Assembly (NCBI GenBank): GCA_036346395.1
Contig: CM070594.1
Location: 24,895,385 to 24,959,384, forward strand
DNA: 64,000 bases
Reading direction: 5' to 3'
Source: Hsuehochloa calcarea
Lineage: Eukaryota; Streptophyta; Magnoliopsida; Poales; Poaceae
Both the position numbers and the translations under genes were made by a program. Of the stretch, positions 11,341-21,667 are shown one piece after another. Within the stretch, counting starts at the first letter, position 1; the number at the start of each line of letters is the position of its first letter. A model generated the notes under the pieces. The model ran no database searches and was not told the DNA's origin. It saw only the letters and a list, made by a program, of their open reading frames with translations.

Positions 11341-13020
11341 CGGAGGGCGGCGAGTGATTCGTGGCAAGAAGAAGCGCATGACTTCACGGCATGTGTTTCA
11401 TGGCCAAACGACCACGACGGCGATTCCTCCAAAGATGAGGATCCTTTTAGTGATCACGATGAGGTATGCCCTTCTATTGCTTGATATGAAAAGGGCTTTG
11501 GTGCTTCTTTGAGCGAAATTGCATAAGCAAGTAAAAATGATTAGGAAGCGAGGACATTATGATTGATAATTTAAATCTTGAAGTTGTTAGGCTTAAATCT
11601 ATCAATCCTGCGATATTTGTGATTCTGCACTAGCTTGCTTAAAGATTTGACAAGCTTGAAATCTGCTCATTCCTCTGTCACAAATCAACTAAAAGATGCT
11701 CTCGATGAACTAGAATCTTTCAAGTCTAGATATGCTTGTTTAGATGTCATTCCTCTTGATGTATTTGCCATGGAAGCTATCCTTTAACTTGCTCTAATTG
11801 TGCTTTGCTAGAATTAAAATTGGATAGTTCCTTAAAAGAATTGCAAAAGTTTGATGCTAGTCACACATGCTCTCATTGTAAGGATAATAGGATTAAGATG
11901 CAAGAGATGGCGAAACATTGATTTACTCTAGAGTTGCATCTTGTGAAAATTGTCCCAAGCTTACAATTGAGATTGAAGCCTTAAACAAGACCACGGAAGA
12001 AAAGGCTAAAATTGAAAGATCCATGTCTTTTCTTGCTTCTAAAAGGTTATTGATTCTAACTCTTGTGTTTTGAATCTTTGAAGTTGAAACCATGGTTAGT
12101 CGGATGCAAGAGGCTTTTAGAGTCAAGTTTAAGGAAGCGATTGAGTAGGATTGGGAATCCTATTGTGTGTCTTGTGAGGCCTTCAAAGTGGAAGTGGCCC
12201 TTCTTAAGAGTAAGCGCAATGAGGTAATCAAGTCTAGCAAGTGTACTAGATGTGAGGAGTTAATGAAGAGAATGATTACCTCAAGGTGACTCTTGAGAAA
12301 TTTTCAAGTGGGAAAAAGAAACTCAACATGATTCTTGATCAATCCAAGGTGGCGTGAAAAATAGTGGTCTAGGTTTCAACCCCTAGAGCATTCAAGAAAA
12401 ACCCACCTAAGATTGCTAGAGTTGTGAAGAATGGTTTGTTTGAGCTAGAACCTCCTAAGCCATCAGGGTTGTTTTCAAATCCGGTGGTTTTGCTCAAACT
12501 CTTTACGGCAAGAAAGGTGCTTTCACTCGTGCATGCAGACCCTCAAAGGTCGATGCCATTGCACTTACTGCAGAAAGAAGGCCATCTTGTTGAGTTACCT
12601 TCAGGAGAGCAAAACTTGAGAGAAAAGAGAGGATGGCGTCCTAAGATCCATTAGAGAGTCCCTTCTCGGATGTAGTCTCTAGAGCTAGGCAGCCTGTTTA
12701 TCGCACCACACATAGGCCTAGATTTGTAGAGAACATTGTAGACTCTTTTGGTGGGTCTAGGCAGCATGTTGGATTAGGACATCGTGAGGAGAGACAGGGT
12801 AGCACCTAGGCGGAGAGTGTCGATCTTTTGGTAGATCGTTTGGAGAGGTCTAGGTGGTTCTCATGTGCATTCTTATGATTTTATTCTGATCATGTTTGAC
12901 TATTTCTCTGCTTGCTCCCGGACATCGTGCTTCTCGATCTTTGGATTCCTCGTTCATTTATCACTAACTTGATCTTGAGGCACGGGTGTTTTCTGATTGT
13001 GCCTTTTAGGTCCGTCGTGC

Positions 13021-13330
13021 GAGGAAGGAGGACAAGTGGCTTGTTGACTCCGGGTGTTCTCGACATATGACCGGAGATTCTAGATGGTTCTCCTCCCTCA
13101 CACGTGCATCCGGCAATGAATTGATTACATTTGGGGATGCTTCTCTGGGACCGTATTGCAAAAGCCTTTGCTTGGCGTCAACGACAAGTTCATGCTAAAA
13201 GACGTCGCTTTGGTAAGTAAGCTGAGGTATAATCTTCTATCTGTTTCTCAGCTGCTTGATGAGGGTCTAGAAGTGAGGTTTAAGAGAGGTGAATGTAGAG
13301 TTCTAGATTCCTCAGGTGAGCTTGTTTTAT
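13021..13330 (+). pseudogene. Copia 1 protease region
   Basis: The frame from 13031 reads DKWLVDSGCSRHMTGD, the conserved plant Copia block. It contains the aspartic protease active site D-S-G (catalytic Asp codon 13046-13048). The following VSQLLDEG-like block (near 13241-13266) is the usual link to integrase. The frame is interrupted more than once. The protease would process the Gag-Pol polyprotein. Confidence 0.7.
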
Positions 13331-14420
13331 GAGATCTCAGTTTGAGAAGATTTTACGTGCAAATTTGAGCATTTCTTACGCTTCTAGTCCTAGGTGTCTT
13401 GTGGCCTCTGATTCTCATGACCTTGTTTTGTGGCATCGTAGACTTGGGCATATAGGTTTTGATCATTTGTCTAGAGTCAGTTGCAAGGACTTGATTAGAG
13501 GTTTGCCTAAGTGAAGGTGTCAGAGATCTTGTGTGCTCTCCTGTAGACATGGTAAGATGGTGTGCTGCTTCCCACCCACCTCTTACTTTGGTAATGGTGA
13601 TGGACACAGGCTGACTTCTTCACTTAGATCTGATTGGTCCTTCTAGAGTTGATCATTTGGTGGGAAATGGTATGTGCTTGTGGTTGTGGATGATTACTCC
13701 GGTATTCATGGGTTTATTTTCTTGCTTCTAAGAATGAAGCATTTGGATTCTTTAAAGATTTGGTCCTTAGAATTCTTTGTTGATATACTGGAGCTTTGAG
13801 AGCCATTAGGAGTGATAATGGGACGAGTTCAAGAATTCTTCTTTTTCTACCTTACTGCGATAGGGAATTGAGCATCGATTTTCTTCTCCTAGAGTTCCTC
13901 GTGAGAATGGTGTTGTAGAAAGGAAGAACAGAACCCTTGTAGAGATGGCTCGGACCATGCTAGATGAGCATTCTACTCTAGGAGATTTTGAATGAGGCGA
14001 TCTCTCTTGCTTGTTATATCTCAATAGGGTTTTCTTGAGATCGTGGTTGGGAAGACTTCTTATGAGCTTAGATTTGGTCATTCTCCCAAGGTCTCTCATT
14101 TCAAGATTTTTGGTTGCAAGTGCTTCATTCTTAAACATGGAAATCTTGATAAATTTGAGTCTAGATGTTTTGATGGCATATTTCTTGGATATCCTGCTCA
14201 TTCTCGTGGCTATCGTGTTTTTAATGTTGATACTAACAAAATTGTTGAGACTTGCGAAGTCACTTTTGATGAGGCTAGTCACAGTACTAGACAGATGCTT
14301 GGTACAGAGTTTACGAAACCCAAGAAAGCATCTTCGTCGATGATGATTACGAGGATGAAGACCCAAACCATCCTCCTGCTACCTCACGAGAGGGTGGAGA
14401 GCACTGCTACTACTACTTGA
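13329..14420 (+). pseudogene. Copia 1 integrase
   Basis: The N-terminal zinc-binding block is readable as LVLWHRRLGHIGFDHLSR (first His pair of HHCC) within 13329-13514. The catalytic core is split over frames: first Asp in LDLIGP (codon 13627-13629), second in RSDNGT (13814-13816), Glu in PRENGVVERK (13903-13905). This gives the D-D-E triad with normal spacing. 14043-14420 continues the C-terminal part with LRFGHSPKVSHFKIFGCKCF and FDGIFLGYP, typical of Copia pol. Frameshifts make it inactive as assembled. Confidence 0.8.
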
Positions 14421-14729
14421 TGTCGGTGGCGGCCGCCTCCTATCCCCACAAGCGATCTGAGTGGCTCTGTTCCTACCTCCACAACTCATGGGGTAGAGGC
14501 CATACGCACCGGAGCACCTCTTCGCATTCGCGACAACATCCTCTGAGCAGATGATTGGGGATCTTCAAAGCGAGTCACTCGCTCGGGTTTATTCTCTCGA
14601 TTCCCATGCACATTACGCTTTTGTCGCTTCTTTTGAACCCGAGATATCACCCATGCTTTATCGATGCCTCTTGGGTCAATGCCATGCATGAAGAGCTTGA
14701 AAATTTTGAAAGAAACAAAGTCGGTTTTT

Positions 14730-15310
14730 AGTTGGCGACCTTACGATTCTCATGTTATTGGAACAAAATGGGTTTTAAAAATAAGCAAAGTGAGGATGGA
14801 TTGGTTGTTTATAATAAGGCTAGACTTGTTGCTCAAGGTTATTCAGTAGAGGCTTAGACTTTGAGGAGACTTTTGCTCCAGTAGCTAGATTGGAGGCCAT
14901 TCGCATTCTTTTAGCATTTGCAACATCCAAGGGTTTCAAGCTTTTTCAAATGGATGTTAAAAGTGCTTTCTTGAATAGCTTCATAGAAGAAGAGGTCTTT
15001 GTCAAGCAACCTCACAGGTTTGAAAATCAAAATTCCCAAACCATGTTTTTAAACTCTCTAAAGCCTGTATGGATTGAAACAAGCTCCTAGAGCTTGGTAT
15101 AATGACTTAAGAGTTTCTTGCTTGAAAATGATTTCAAAATGGGAATGGTTGATAAAACCTTGTTCACTCTCGGGCATGGCGGTGATTTCTTGTTGGTTCA
15201 AATATATGTGGATGATATTATTTTGGTGGTTCCTCTCATGCTTTGGTGTCTAGATTTTGATTCTATGAGCGGTGAATTCGAGATGAGCATGATGGGAGAG
15301 TGACATTCTT
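14730..15310 (+). pseudogene. Copia 1 reverse transcriptase
   Basis: Conserved Copia RT blocks occur in order: GTKWV near 14759, RLVAQGY near 14821 (frame-shifted), FAPVARLEAIR from about 14873, FQMDVKSAFLNS from 14944 (first catalytic Asp), YGLKQAPRAWY near 15067, and QIYVDDII with YVDD at 15205-15216. At least three frame changes separate them. The domain length is normal for Ty1/Copia. Confidence 0.85.
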
Positions 15311-15439
15311 CCTTGGTCTTCAAATCAAGCAAGCGAAAGAAGGCACCTTCGTCCACGAGTAAGTATACAAAGGACCTTCTTGGCGCTTCAATATGGGAAG
15401 CGATAGGCCAATGTCTACTCCCATTGCAACAACCACCGT

Positions 15440-16135
15440 CTTTGGACCACGATGAGGATGGAAGTCAGTGGACGGAAGAATACTGCATGATATGATTGGC
15501 TCCCTCCTCTATCTTCTGACGTCGGTAGGACATACAATTCGCCGTATATGCATGCGCTCGATTCGAGCTTCCTCGTGCTTCTCATCGTCAAAGTATGCGC
15601 GCATCTTGGTATCTTCAAGATCGCTTGATTTTGGACTCTGGTATTCTTCTTCTTGGCTCTTTCAATTCGAGCATTTTACGATCTTGATTTGCGGGTGTAG
15701 AGTTGATAGGAAGAGTACTTGGCACTTGTCATTTCTTGGGCACATCTCTTGTTTCTTGGTCTTCTAGAAAGCAGTCTTACATTGCCTGATCTGGTGAGGT
15801 GAGTATGTAAGCTGCCGCTTGATGCATTTGCTCTCGAGTTCTCTGGATTTTATCCACTGCTGCGGGACTATGGGTTATCTTTGGGAAGTGTTCCTCTTTT
15901 ACGTGACAACATACGCAATTAATATTGCCAAAAACCGAGTGCAACATTCGAGGACTAAACACATTGATATTCGATTTCATTTTACGAGAGATCATGTTGA
16001 GAAAGGTGATGTTGTGCTTCATTTTGTAAGTCGAGCAACGACTTGCGGATATTTTCACTAAGGCTCTTGATTCTTCTCGTTTCTTTGCTGCGGGGAGAGT
16101 TAGGAGTTATTAGTCCTATTGGGCTGTTTTGAGGG
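15440..16135 (+). pseudogene. Copia 1 RNase H
   Basis: Readable blocks are GSLLYLL near 15489, GCRVDRKSTW near 15693, a GTSLVSW-like piece, and [21 protein letters not shown] at 15921-15983, followed by FTKAL. This last block is the conserved end of Copia pol. It is frame-shifted. The polyprotein would end near 16135. RNase H removes the RNA strand during cDNA synthesis. Confidence 0.75.
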
Positions 16136-17515
16136 AAGTTGCTCTTTTGCATTCATTGTATCATAATGCATGTTTCATTTCATTTGTCTTGCATTGTGTA
16201 ATAAAATCGGTGGAGCTTTGATTATTATCTTTGTATGACTTGTTCTCATATTCTATACCTTGTCATATCGGTGATAGTCTGCTAGACCTCTTTTATGGCT
16301 CTTCGTGTGTGGCTTAGCTTTTGACTTGCTAGCTTTATATCATGAGAAATTTGAATCAAATCATGTCTTGTTGGATCTTGTGACTAGTTTTGCTCTAGTG
16401 ATCCACTTATGATTCTCGCCATGTCTTACAAGTTGAATTGAGTCTTGAACTTATTACGAGTTGAAAAATGAGCTTTTATCTTATTAAGTCAAGCAAATGA
16501 AAAATGAGATTTTACATGTGAAAAAGCGATCTCACCAATCCTTTCTCATGAGGCGGCTTGCCATTGCACTAGGCATGAACTCGGGGAGTTTTGGATGACC
16601 TAGATCATTCTTTTAAGCTTATCGCTTGAGATGGTGTGGCAAGGCTTGAGATCTAGCACACAAAAAAAAGGGAGAAAGAAAAAGAGAAATTGCCCAAAAA
16701 GGGCTAAGTGCTTGAGCTTTTGCTTCAAAAGAATTTTCTTAATGCTCAAAATGCCTCAATTCTTATTTTGAGTCTCTTTTTACTTATAGACATGGCTTGA
16801 CTCATTTTTGGTTGCTTTGGTGGATCTATGATTTTGAGCAACCTTTCATGATTTCAATTACATTAATCTCGATTTACGCTATCTTGGTTTTAGCTTTGCG
16901 ATTACGTTTTGCCATGATTGAATATAGCGTCTTCTCCTTATATGGCTTGGTATAATACTTATCTTGTCTATATGTATAATGGTCATGGCTCCTTTTCACT
17001 AAAATTCAAAAATAAAGTCATTCCTTCATGCTCTTTCTTTTTCATGCATCTTGATGAATTCATTGTCAAAGGGGGAGAAAGATTGTGAAGAAAATGATGT
17101 TAATAATGTTGGAGCTTTTGGTTTCATACTCAAGGTTTAATATAAAGAACTTCATAAAATAAAAATTTTGAACCTTTTGAAAATCTGTGATCATGGTGAG
17201 TTGAGTTTCTGGATTTCATTGTCTTATCTTATTTGATTTGCAATTGAAGGATACTCACAATGATCAAAGGTCAAATAGAACATTTTGTTTTCAAATGGAC
17301 CTTAGTGAGATTTTTGGCTACTTTACGGAATTTGAATCCTTTTGTGCTTTCAATGCCTTATCTCACTTGCTTACACTATTACGAAGCCGACTTGGTGGTT
17401 CCTAGGCTTTTGTTGCTTATGGACCAAGTTGTGCCTTTATCAGCAATGAGTTTTACTTTTCATTTTGAAAAACCACATTTTCTTGAAAATTGCCAATGTG
17501 TTCATCAAGGGAGAT
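16136..17515 (+). mobile_element. 3' non-coding tail and polypurine tracts of Copia 1
   Basis: This stretch is AT-rich with no convincing ORF. It has CAAAGGGGGAGAAAG at about 17066-17080 and AAGGGAGAT at about 17507-17515 directly before the 3' LTR. Two polypurine tracts, one far from the LTR, are a recognised trait of Sirevirus-type Copia elements (family knowledge). The tract next to the LTR would prime plus-strand DNA. Confidence 0.6.
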
Positions 17516-19357
17516 TGTGGATATCGTGAGGATATGTGCGCGATCTCGGGATGATGAGTCAATTGGCAATGGCGTTATTAGTTTGCAAAATCTCGCGTTT
17601 CGGGTTTGCTCAAAATTTGTCGAGGCCTTGGCGGTCGGCCGGTTGTCTTGGGCGGTCGGACCGCCGTGGAAGCGATCCGGCCGACCATGGTGGCGGTCAG
17701 GCCGTGATTGAAATTTGGGTTTTGGGTGGGCCAAAAATAGGTTGTGTAGGCAAGTGAGAGTCTCTGGATGTGGTCCCATCATTTTTGGAGCTCGGTCAAA
17801 AGTTCTATTCGATTGAAATTTCGGAAGGTTTGAATTTCTCGCTTGAATTTTGGCTAAGTCCTTTGGACCGGTCCGGCCGCAGTGATGGGAGGCGGTCGGC
17901 CAGTCATAATCGGTCGGGCCAGGCCCTATGGGGCGATCGGGCCGGCGATCACTGAATGAAAGCCAAGTGTTGCATTGAGTTGATTTTGAGTGTGTGATTC
18001 TACGAACTTCAATGCTTTATTGATGTATATCGCATTGCAGGCCAGCGTGGGTCAAGTTGAGAAGAACTTGTTCCGGAAGCGGTTTGCTTGTCTATTCTTT
18101 GTGCGGTGGCTTGCGAGTCAGCGGCGTCAGCGGTGAGTGGATCGGGACTACGCTTGGAGAGCGAGGTCGAGCGATCGGGGATCTGGGTGAGGTTGTGTGA
18201 CTCAAGCATGGTGCGAGAATGGACAAGATGGATCGAGCAGGTGGTTGAAGCAATTTGGTTGGATCGGTGGTGCGGATATCGATGCGAGTCTGGGAGGTTC
18301 GATGGGATTCGGACAAGAGAGGCTTGGCGTCGATGAGAACGTGATCAACCTACGTGGTGAAGCGGCGATTGCTTCAAGAGTTATTTGTGTGTGGGTCCCA
18401 TGTGTAAGTGACCCAAAGGAAACCCTAGCTCTCTAGTATAAATAGGAAGGGGTGAGGTGGAAAACCTAAGCAAGCATTCATTTAGCCCCTTCTTCTTTTT
18501 CTAGGGTTTGGAGGAGAGGAGAGGAGAACTAGGGTTTGGAGTGTGCTCCTTGTTGAGCTCTTGCCCTCCTTGGTGGAGAGGCTTTGTAAGCATCTATTGT
18601 GAATGAACAATCTTGTGATGCTCAATTGAAAGATCAATTGCTCCTTTGTGTTCTTCTCTCTTTTGGATGTTTTGGTGCTTCCTTGATTCAAAGGTTCATG
18701 CGTGGTCTCTTGGCCTTCTTTATCTTGCTTTGATGTGTGGGATTACTCCTAGAGACATCTAGATCATCAATCCCCACAAGCAAGTCGTGAATCAAGTCTT
18801 TCTCTTTTCTAGGGTTTGAGCACTTCTTGATAAAATCTCGAGAGATCGATTCTGCGAAGTGGATCGACGGATCGTCGCTAGAAATAGGTCTCTAATATCA
18901 TTAGGGAGGTGTGCTAGAAATTTGGTCAAGTTTCATTGGTTGAATCAAAAGTTGGATCAAATTTCGTTTTGGTTTTAGGTGGAGTTTTGATCTTGGACTC
19001 TCCGGTCCGCCAAACCTTTCAGCGGCGGTTCGACCGCGTGTATTCGAACCATTGGTTTGGCGGGTCGAACCGTATCACCGGTCCGGCCATTGGTTAGTTG
19101 CGGTCGGACATTTGGATCACCGTCGGTCAAGGCCGCTGTGGTAGCCGGTCGGACCGCGTGTCGATGAAGAACATTGAGTTCTTTTCTCCTTTTGTGTCAT
19201 GTGCTTGAGGGTTTATCAAATTCAACACAAGGCTTCCGTTGTGTGCTCCTTGAACTTCTTAGCTTCCATAGCTAAAGGAGTAAAGTTCGTGTTAGTTTTG
19301 ATTTAGGTGAGAAAGTTTTGAAAGCGCCTATTCACCCCCTAGTCGCCTTTAGGTCCT
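17516..19357 (+). repeat. 3' LTR of Copia 1
   Basis: Direct copy of 8461-10314. The last bases differ: the 5' LTR ends TTTCAGGTCCTACA, while this one reads TTTAGGTCCTC before host sequence, so the precise 3' end is uncertain by a few bases. Most differences to the 5' LTR are single-base indels or substitutions near CAG, CGG or CCG (for example 8994 against 18037). Confidence 0.8.
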
Positions 19358-20790
19358 CTGGTTGTTGTATAGATCTGAAGAAATTCGATGGGATTTTGAG
19401 ATCCATCAAATTTCTCCATGTTCCTTGGCGAAAATGAGGTGGCGTGAGCTGCTTTCGGAGAGTCGGCGAGAATGCGACATCCATTAATCACTTCTTAGCG
19501 CCTTCTTTGTAGGAAAGAAGGGTTAATGTCCCAGGTGATCGTATCTGACGATGCCGTGTGGTGACACATTACGTAGTAGGTCTTAGTTCTCTGAGGAATA
19601 CTCCTCGTACTCCACCGTGTGAATTTCTTTGTCGAAGTGGTGAATGATCACCTCCCAGAGGCTTCTTGATCTTGATTGATCGAAATGTATTTCTACGAAT
19701 AGGGATCGATTCGACTTATGGCGTGTCGATTCCTCGTGAGAAATATTCGATTGGTAGTAGGTGAGAAGTCGTATTGCTCGACTACTGAATATTGTCGATG
19801 AGGTACCTCGGTCTTGTCATCACGATTCGAAGTCTTTGCGTAATCTCTTGACAAAGAGATCATACCACAGCGTTCGAGCAAGCTCTTGGTAGGATTCTCG
19901 AGCAAGTCGTTGATGTCACAGAGTTCTTGTACCTCCTCCGTGATGTTGAATGCGCGGCGAGTTCTTACGGGCGCAATTTTCTTTCTTACGATGACATCAA
20001 AATCCTCTTCATCGGTCTTTGAGGCCTTCTTAGTGGAGTGCGAGAATGTCGAGGATTTCCTCGCGTTCATCAGTGTGGGTTCTCTCGCTTAGCGGTGGTG
20101 CCCTTGCCATTACCACGAGGCGCGGTGTGTGATCTTGGGAGTGTTCTTATCTCGGCCTCCATGGTGACCACGATTGGGGAAGGGCGAAGACCTCCGTTGA
20201 TGATTCTCACTTGCGCTCGAGGCCTCCCGCGAGGAGTGCTCGAGGACACCATCTGGCGACTTGGAGTAATCCCCTCGGTGGGGAACTCAGGGTTATAAGC
20301 TTGTCTCCGTTCGCAAATGAGATCTGCGGGAGGCGGTCAATTCTGAGGAAAAGCATGCTTGATCCCACCCTCTCTGGGTTACCAGAGAGAGGATCACTAG
20401 ATCTTTGGTGGAGTCCTAGAATGGTGGCTCCCAATTTGACTTACCAAGTCGGACCGTCTTAAGGGACTTGAACACTTGGAGAAAGAACTCGTTGTGTTGT
20501 GAGTCCTCACAGGAGGCGGTCTGGTCGGATTGACCCTTGTCCTTTGAGGGTGGCTCCTCTGTCGGACGTATTGTTGTGGGGATAAGGATCCCTCCTCAAC
20601 TCCATTAATGGGATGGTTTCTGGAGAATAATCTCGGAGGCAACATCACCATCGGCGGATGCATCACTCGGCTCGTAGTGAAGCGGCATCCATGTCGGCGT
20701 CTGCGTGTCTGCCAAGTCAAACCAGTTCTCCTCGTTCCATTCTCCGCCATAATTGCATGAGATTGGAAAAGAGAATATGTTGACAAGAGA
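19358..20790 (-). pseudogene. Gypsy 2 gag, N-terminal half
   Basis: The ATG at about 20750 (minus strand) starts MAENGTRRTGLTW. It lies about 50 bases downstream of the PBS. The N-terminal region is Arg/Pro-rich. 20070-19693 is an open acidic/basic stretch, and near 19420-19370 the capsid block EFLQIYTT is readable. It then stops at the Copia insertion. Frameshifts are frequent. The remainder of gag is at 8460-7640. Confidence 0.6.
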
Positions 20791-20798
20791 TTAGGAAG

Positions 20799-20816
20799 AT
20801 CCCCACGGTCGGCCAG
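20799..20816 (-). other. Primer-binding site of Gypsy 2
   Basis: The minus strand reads TGGCCGACCGTGGGGATC. It resembles the TGGCGCC...TGTGGGGA type PBS of Tat/RIRE2-like Gypsy elements, with the GCGCC core damaged. It sits between the LTR (to the right) and gag (to the left), which is the right place. The tRNA identity is not asserted. Confidence 0.5.
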
Positions 20817-21079
20817 CTAGCCGGTGTATTAGAACCGATCTTACGTAAAGATTGTTTGATTCGGGGTCTCCTAGAGATGAGATCACGAGAGTGGATTGAC
20901 ACGGGATATTTAGGCGAGTTCGGGCCTTCTCAGGAGAGAATAATAACCTAATCTGTGTGGTGTGGTATTCTTGATGATCAAGTAAAAGACTAAGACTATT
21001 ACGAGAGAATAGCACTTGTGTTCCTACTTGACTAGCTCTTGTTCATTGTCGTTAGCCTCTCCCTATTCCTCGATTGATG

Positions 21080-21090
21080 CCTTTATATAG
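21080..21090 (-). promoter_or_regulatory. TATA box of Gypsy 2 LTR
   Basis: CTATATAAAGG on the minus strand, about 440 bases into the LTR and 260 bases upstream of its U5 end. It agrees with leftward transcription of gag-pol. Confidence 0.6.
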
Positions 21091-21330
21091 TCGTGAAGAA
21101 GTAGCCGTTTTGTCTGCGGAGATCGCCTAATTAATCGATGCAGGCGCATGATGGCGATAATTACGGCGCCTCGGCTTCTTCACGCCGTCGGCAATTATCT
21201 TCGAGAGATAATGGGGTATTTACACCATTAATAAAGCGGAATAATAGTGCGTGCGGAACCGTTCGGATTCCTTAATCAATTGGACCCACTCGCCTGTAGG
21301 TTTGATTATAAGGTGGTCGTAGTTTACCTG

Positions 21331-21467
21331 GTCGTAGAAGGACTTACGACCAGGTAGCAGTCGTAGAAGGACTTACGACTATGTAGTGGTCGTAGAAGGA
21401 CTTACGACCATGATATAGTCGTAGCAAGATTTACGACTACGGGGGTGATTGTAGAAGAACTTACAAT
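21331..21467 (-). repeat. Five 29-bp units with an internal palindrome, in LTR U3
   Basis: Core units of 20 bp start at 21331, 21360, 21389, 21418 and 21448 (steps 29, 29, 29, 30). Units 1-3 are identical: GTCGTAGAAGGACTTACGAC, with arms GTCGTA / TACGAC. Unit 4 changes the loop only. Unit 5 has arms ATTGTA / TACAAT, so both arms changed and still pair. The array lies 240-390 bp upstream of the TATA box, where LTR enhancers usually are. Confidence 0.85.
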
Positions 21468-21667
21468 TACTTGTTAGGCCTCTCCCTTATAGATATAAGG
21501 GGTACTTCTGGGGACTATGTGACATCATATTTACCCATAATAAGAATTATAGATAAAAGATAAAATGAGGATTATTAGATCCTCGTCACTAACCTTAGAT
21601 GTAATGCAAGGGTTAGCAACTACACATGGCATATTATTTAATAAATTACATGCAATGCCTATATCCA

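Larger units (their letters stand above)
8461..19357 (+). mobile_element. Copia element 1 (Sirevirus-like), inserted in Gypsy 2 gag
   Basis: Both LTRs (8461-10314 and 17516 to about 19357), PBS, gag, protease, integrase, RT, RNase H, a long 3' tail and polypurine tracts are present in Ty1/Copia order (integrase before RT). The long tail after pol with an AAGGGGGAGAAAG tract, and the LTR end GTCGCCTTTCAGG, fit plant Sirevirus-type Copia elements (from memory). The target duplication cannot be read cleanly: the left flank ends GGTATTT and the right flank starts near GGTTG. All ORFs are broken by small frameshifts, while the LTR pair looks closely similar by eye. This is younger than Gypsy 2. 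Confidence 0.85.
3184..21532 (-). mobile_element. Gypsy element 2, minus strand, split by Copia insertion
   Basis: Reading leftward from 21532 the order is: 5' LTR (21532-20817), PBS (20816-20799), gag start, a Copia insertion (19357-8461), rest of gag, protease, RT, RNase H, integrase and a 3' non-coding tail. Protease-RT-RNase H-integrase is the Ty3/Gypsy order. The 3' LTR is not visible: the element is cut at 3184 by Gypsy element 1. All domains carry frameshifts and stops, so it is not autonomous as assembled. The wording of the conserved blocks fits the RIRE2/Tat-like group of grass Gypsy elements. The group name is inference. Confidence 0.75.
20817..21532 (-). repeat. 5' LTR of Gypsy 2 (about 0.7 kb)
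   Basis: On the minus strand it begins TGTCACATAGTCCCC (21532) and runs to the PBS. The end near 20817 is inferred from the PBS because the terminal CA is not clean. A TATA box CTATATAAAGG is at 21090-21080 (minus). Upstream of it, in U3, lies a five-unit 29-bp palindrome array (21331-21467). 21533-21667, between this LTR and the next one, is 135 bp of AT-rich DNA in which I recognise nothing. Confidence 0.65.

Noticed and set aside
13806..14366. 186-codon minus-strand ORF
   Set aside because: It lies antisense to the Copia integrase core, whose conserved D-D-E blocks are readable on the plus strand.
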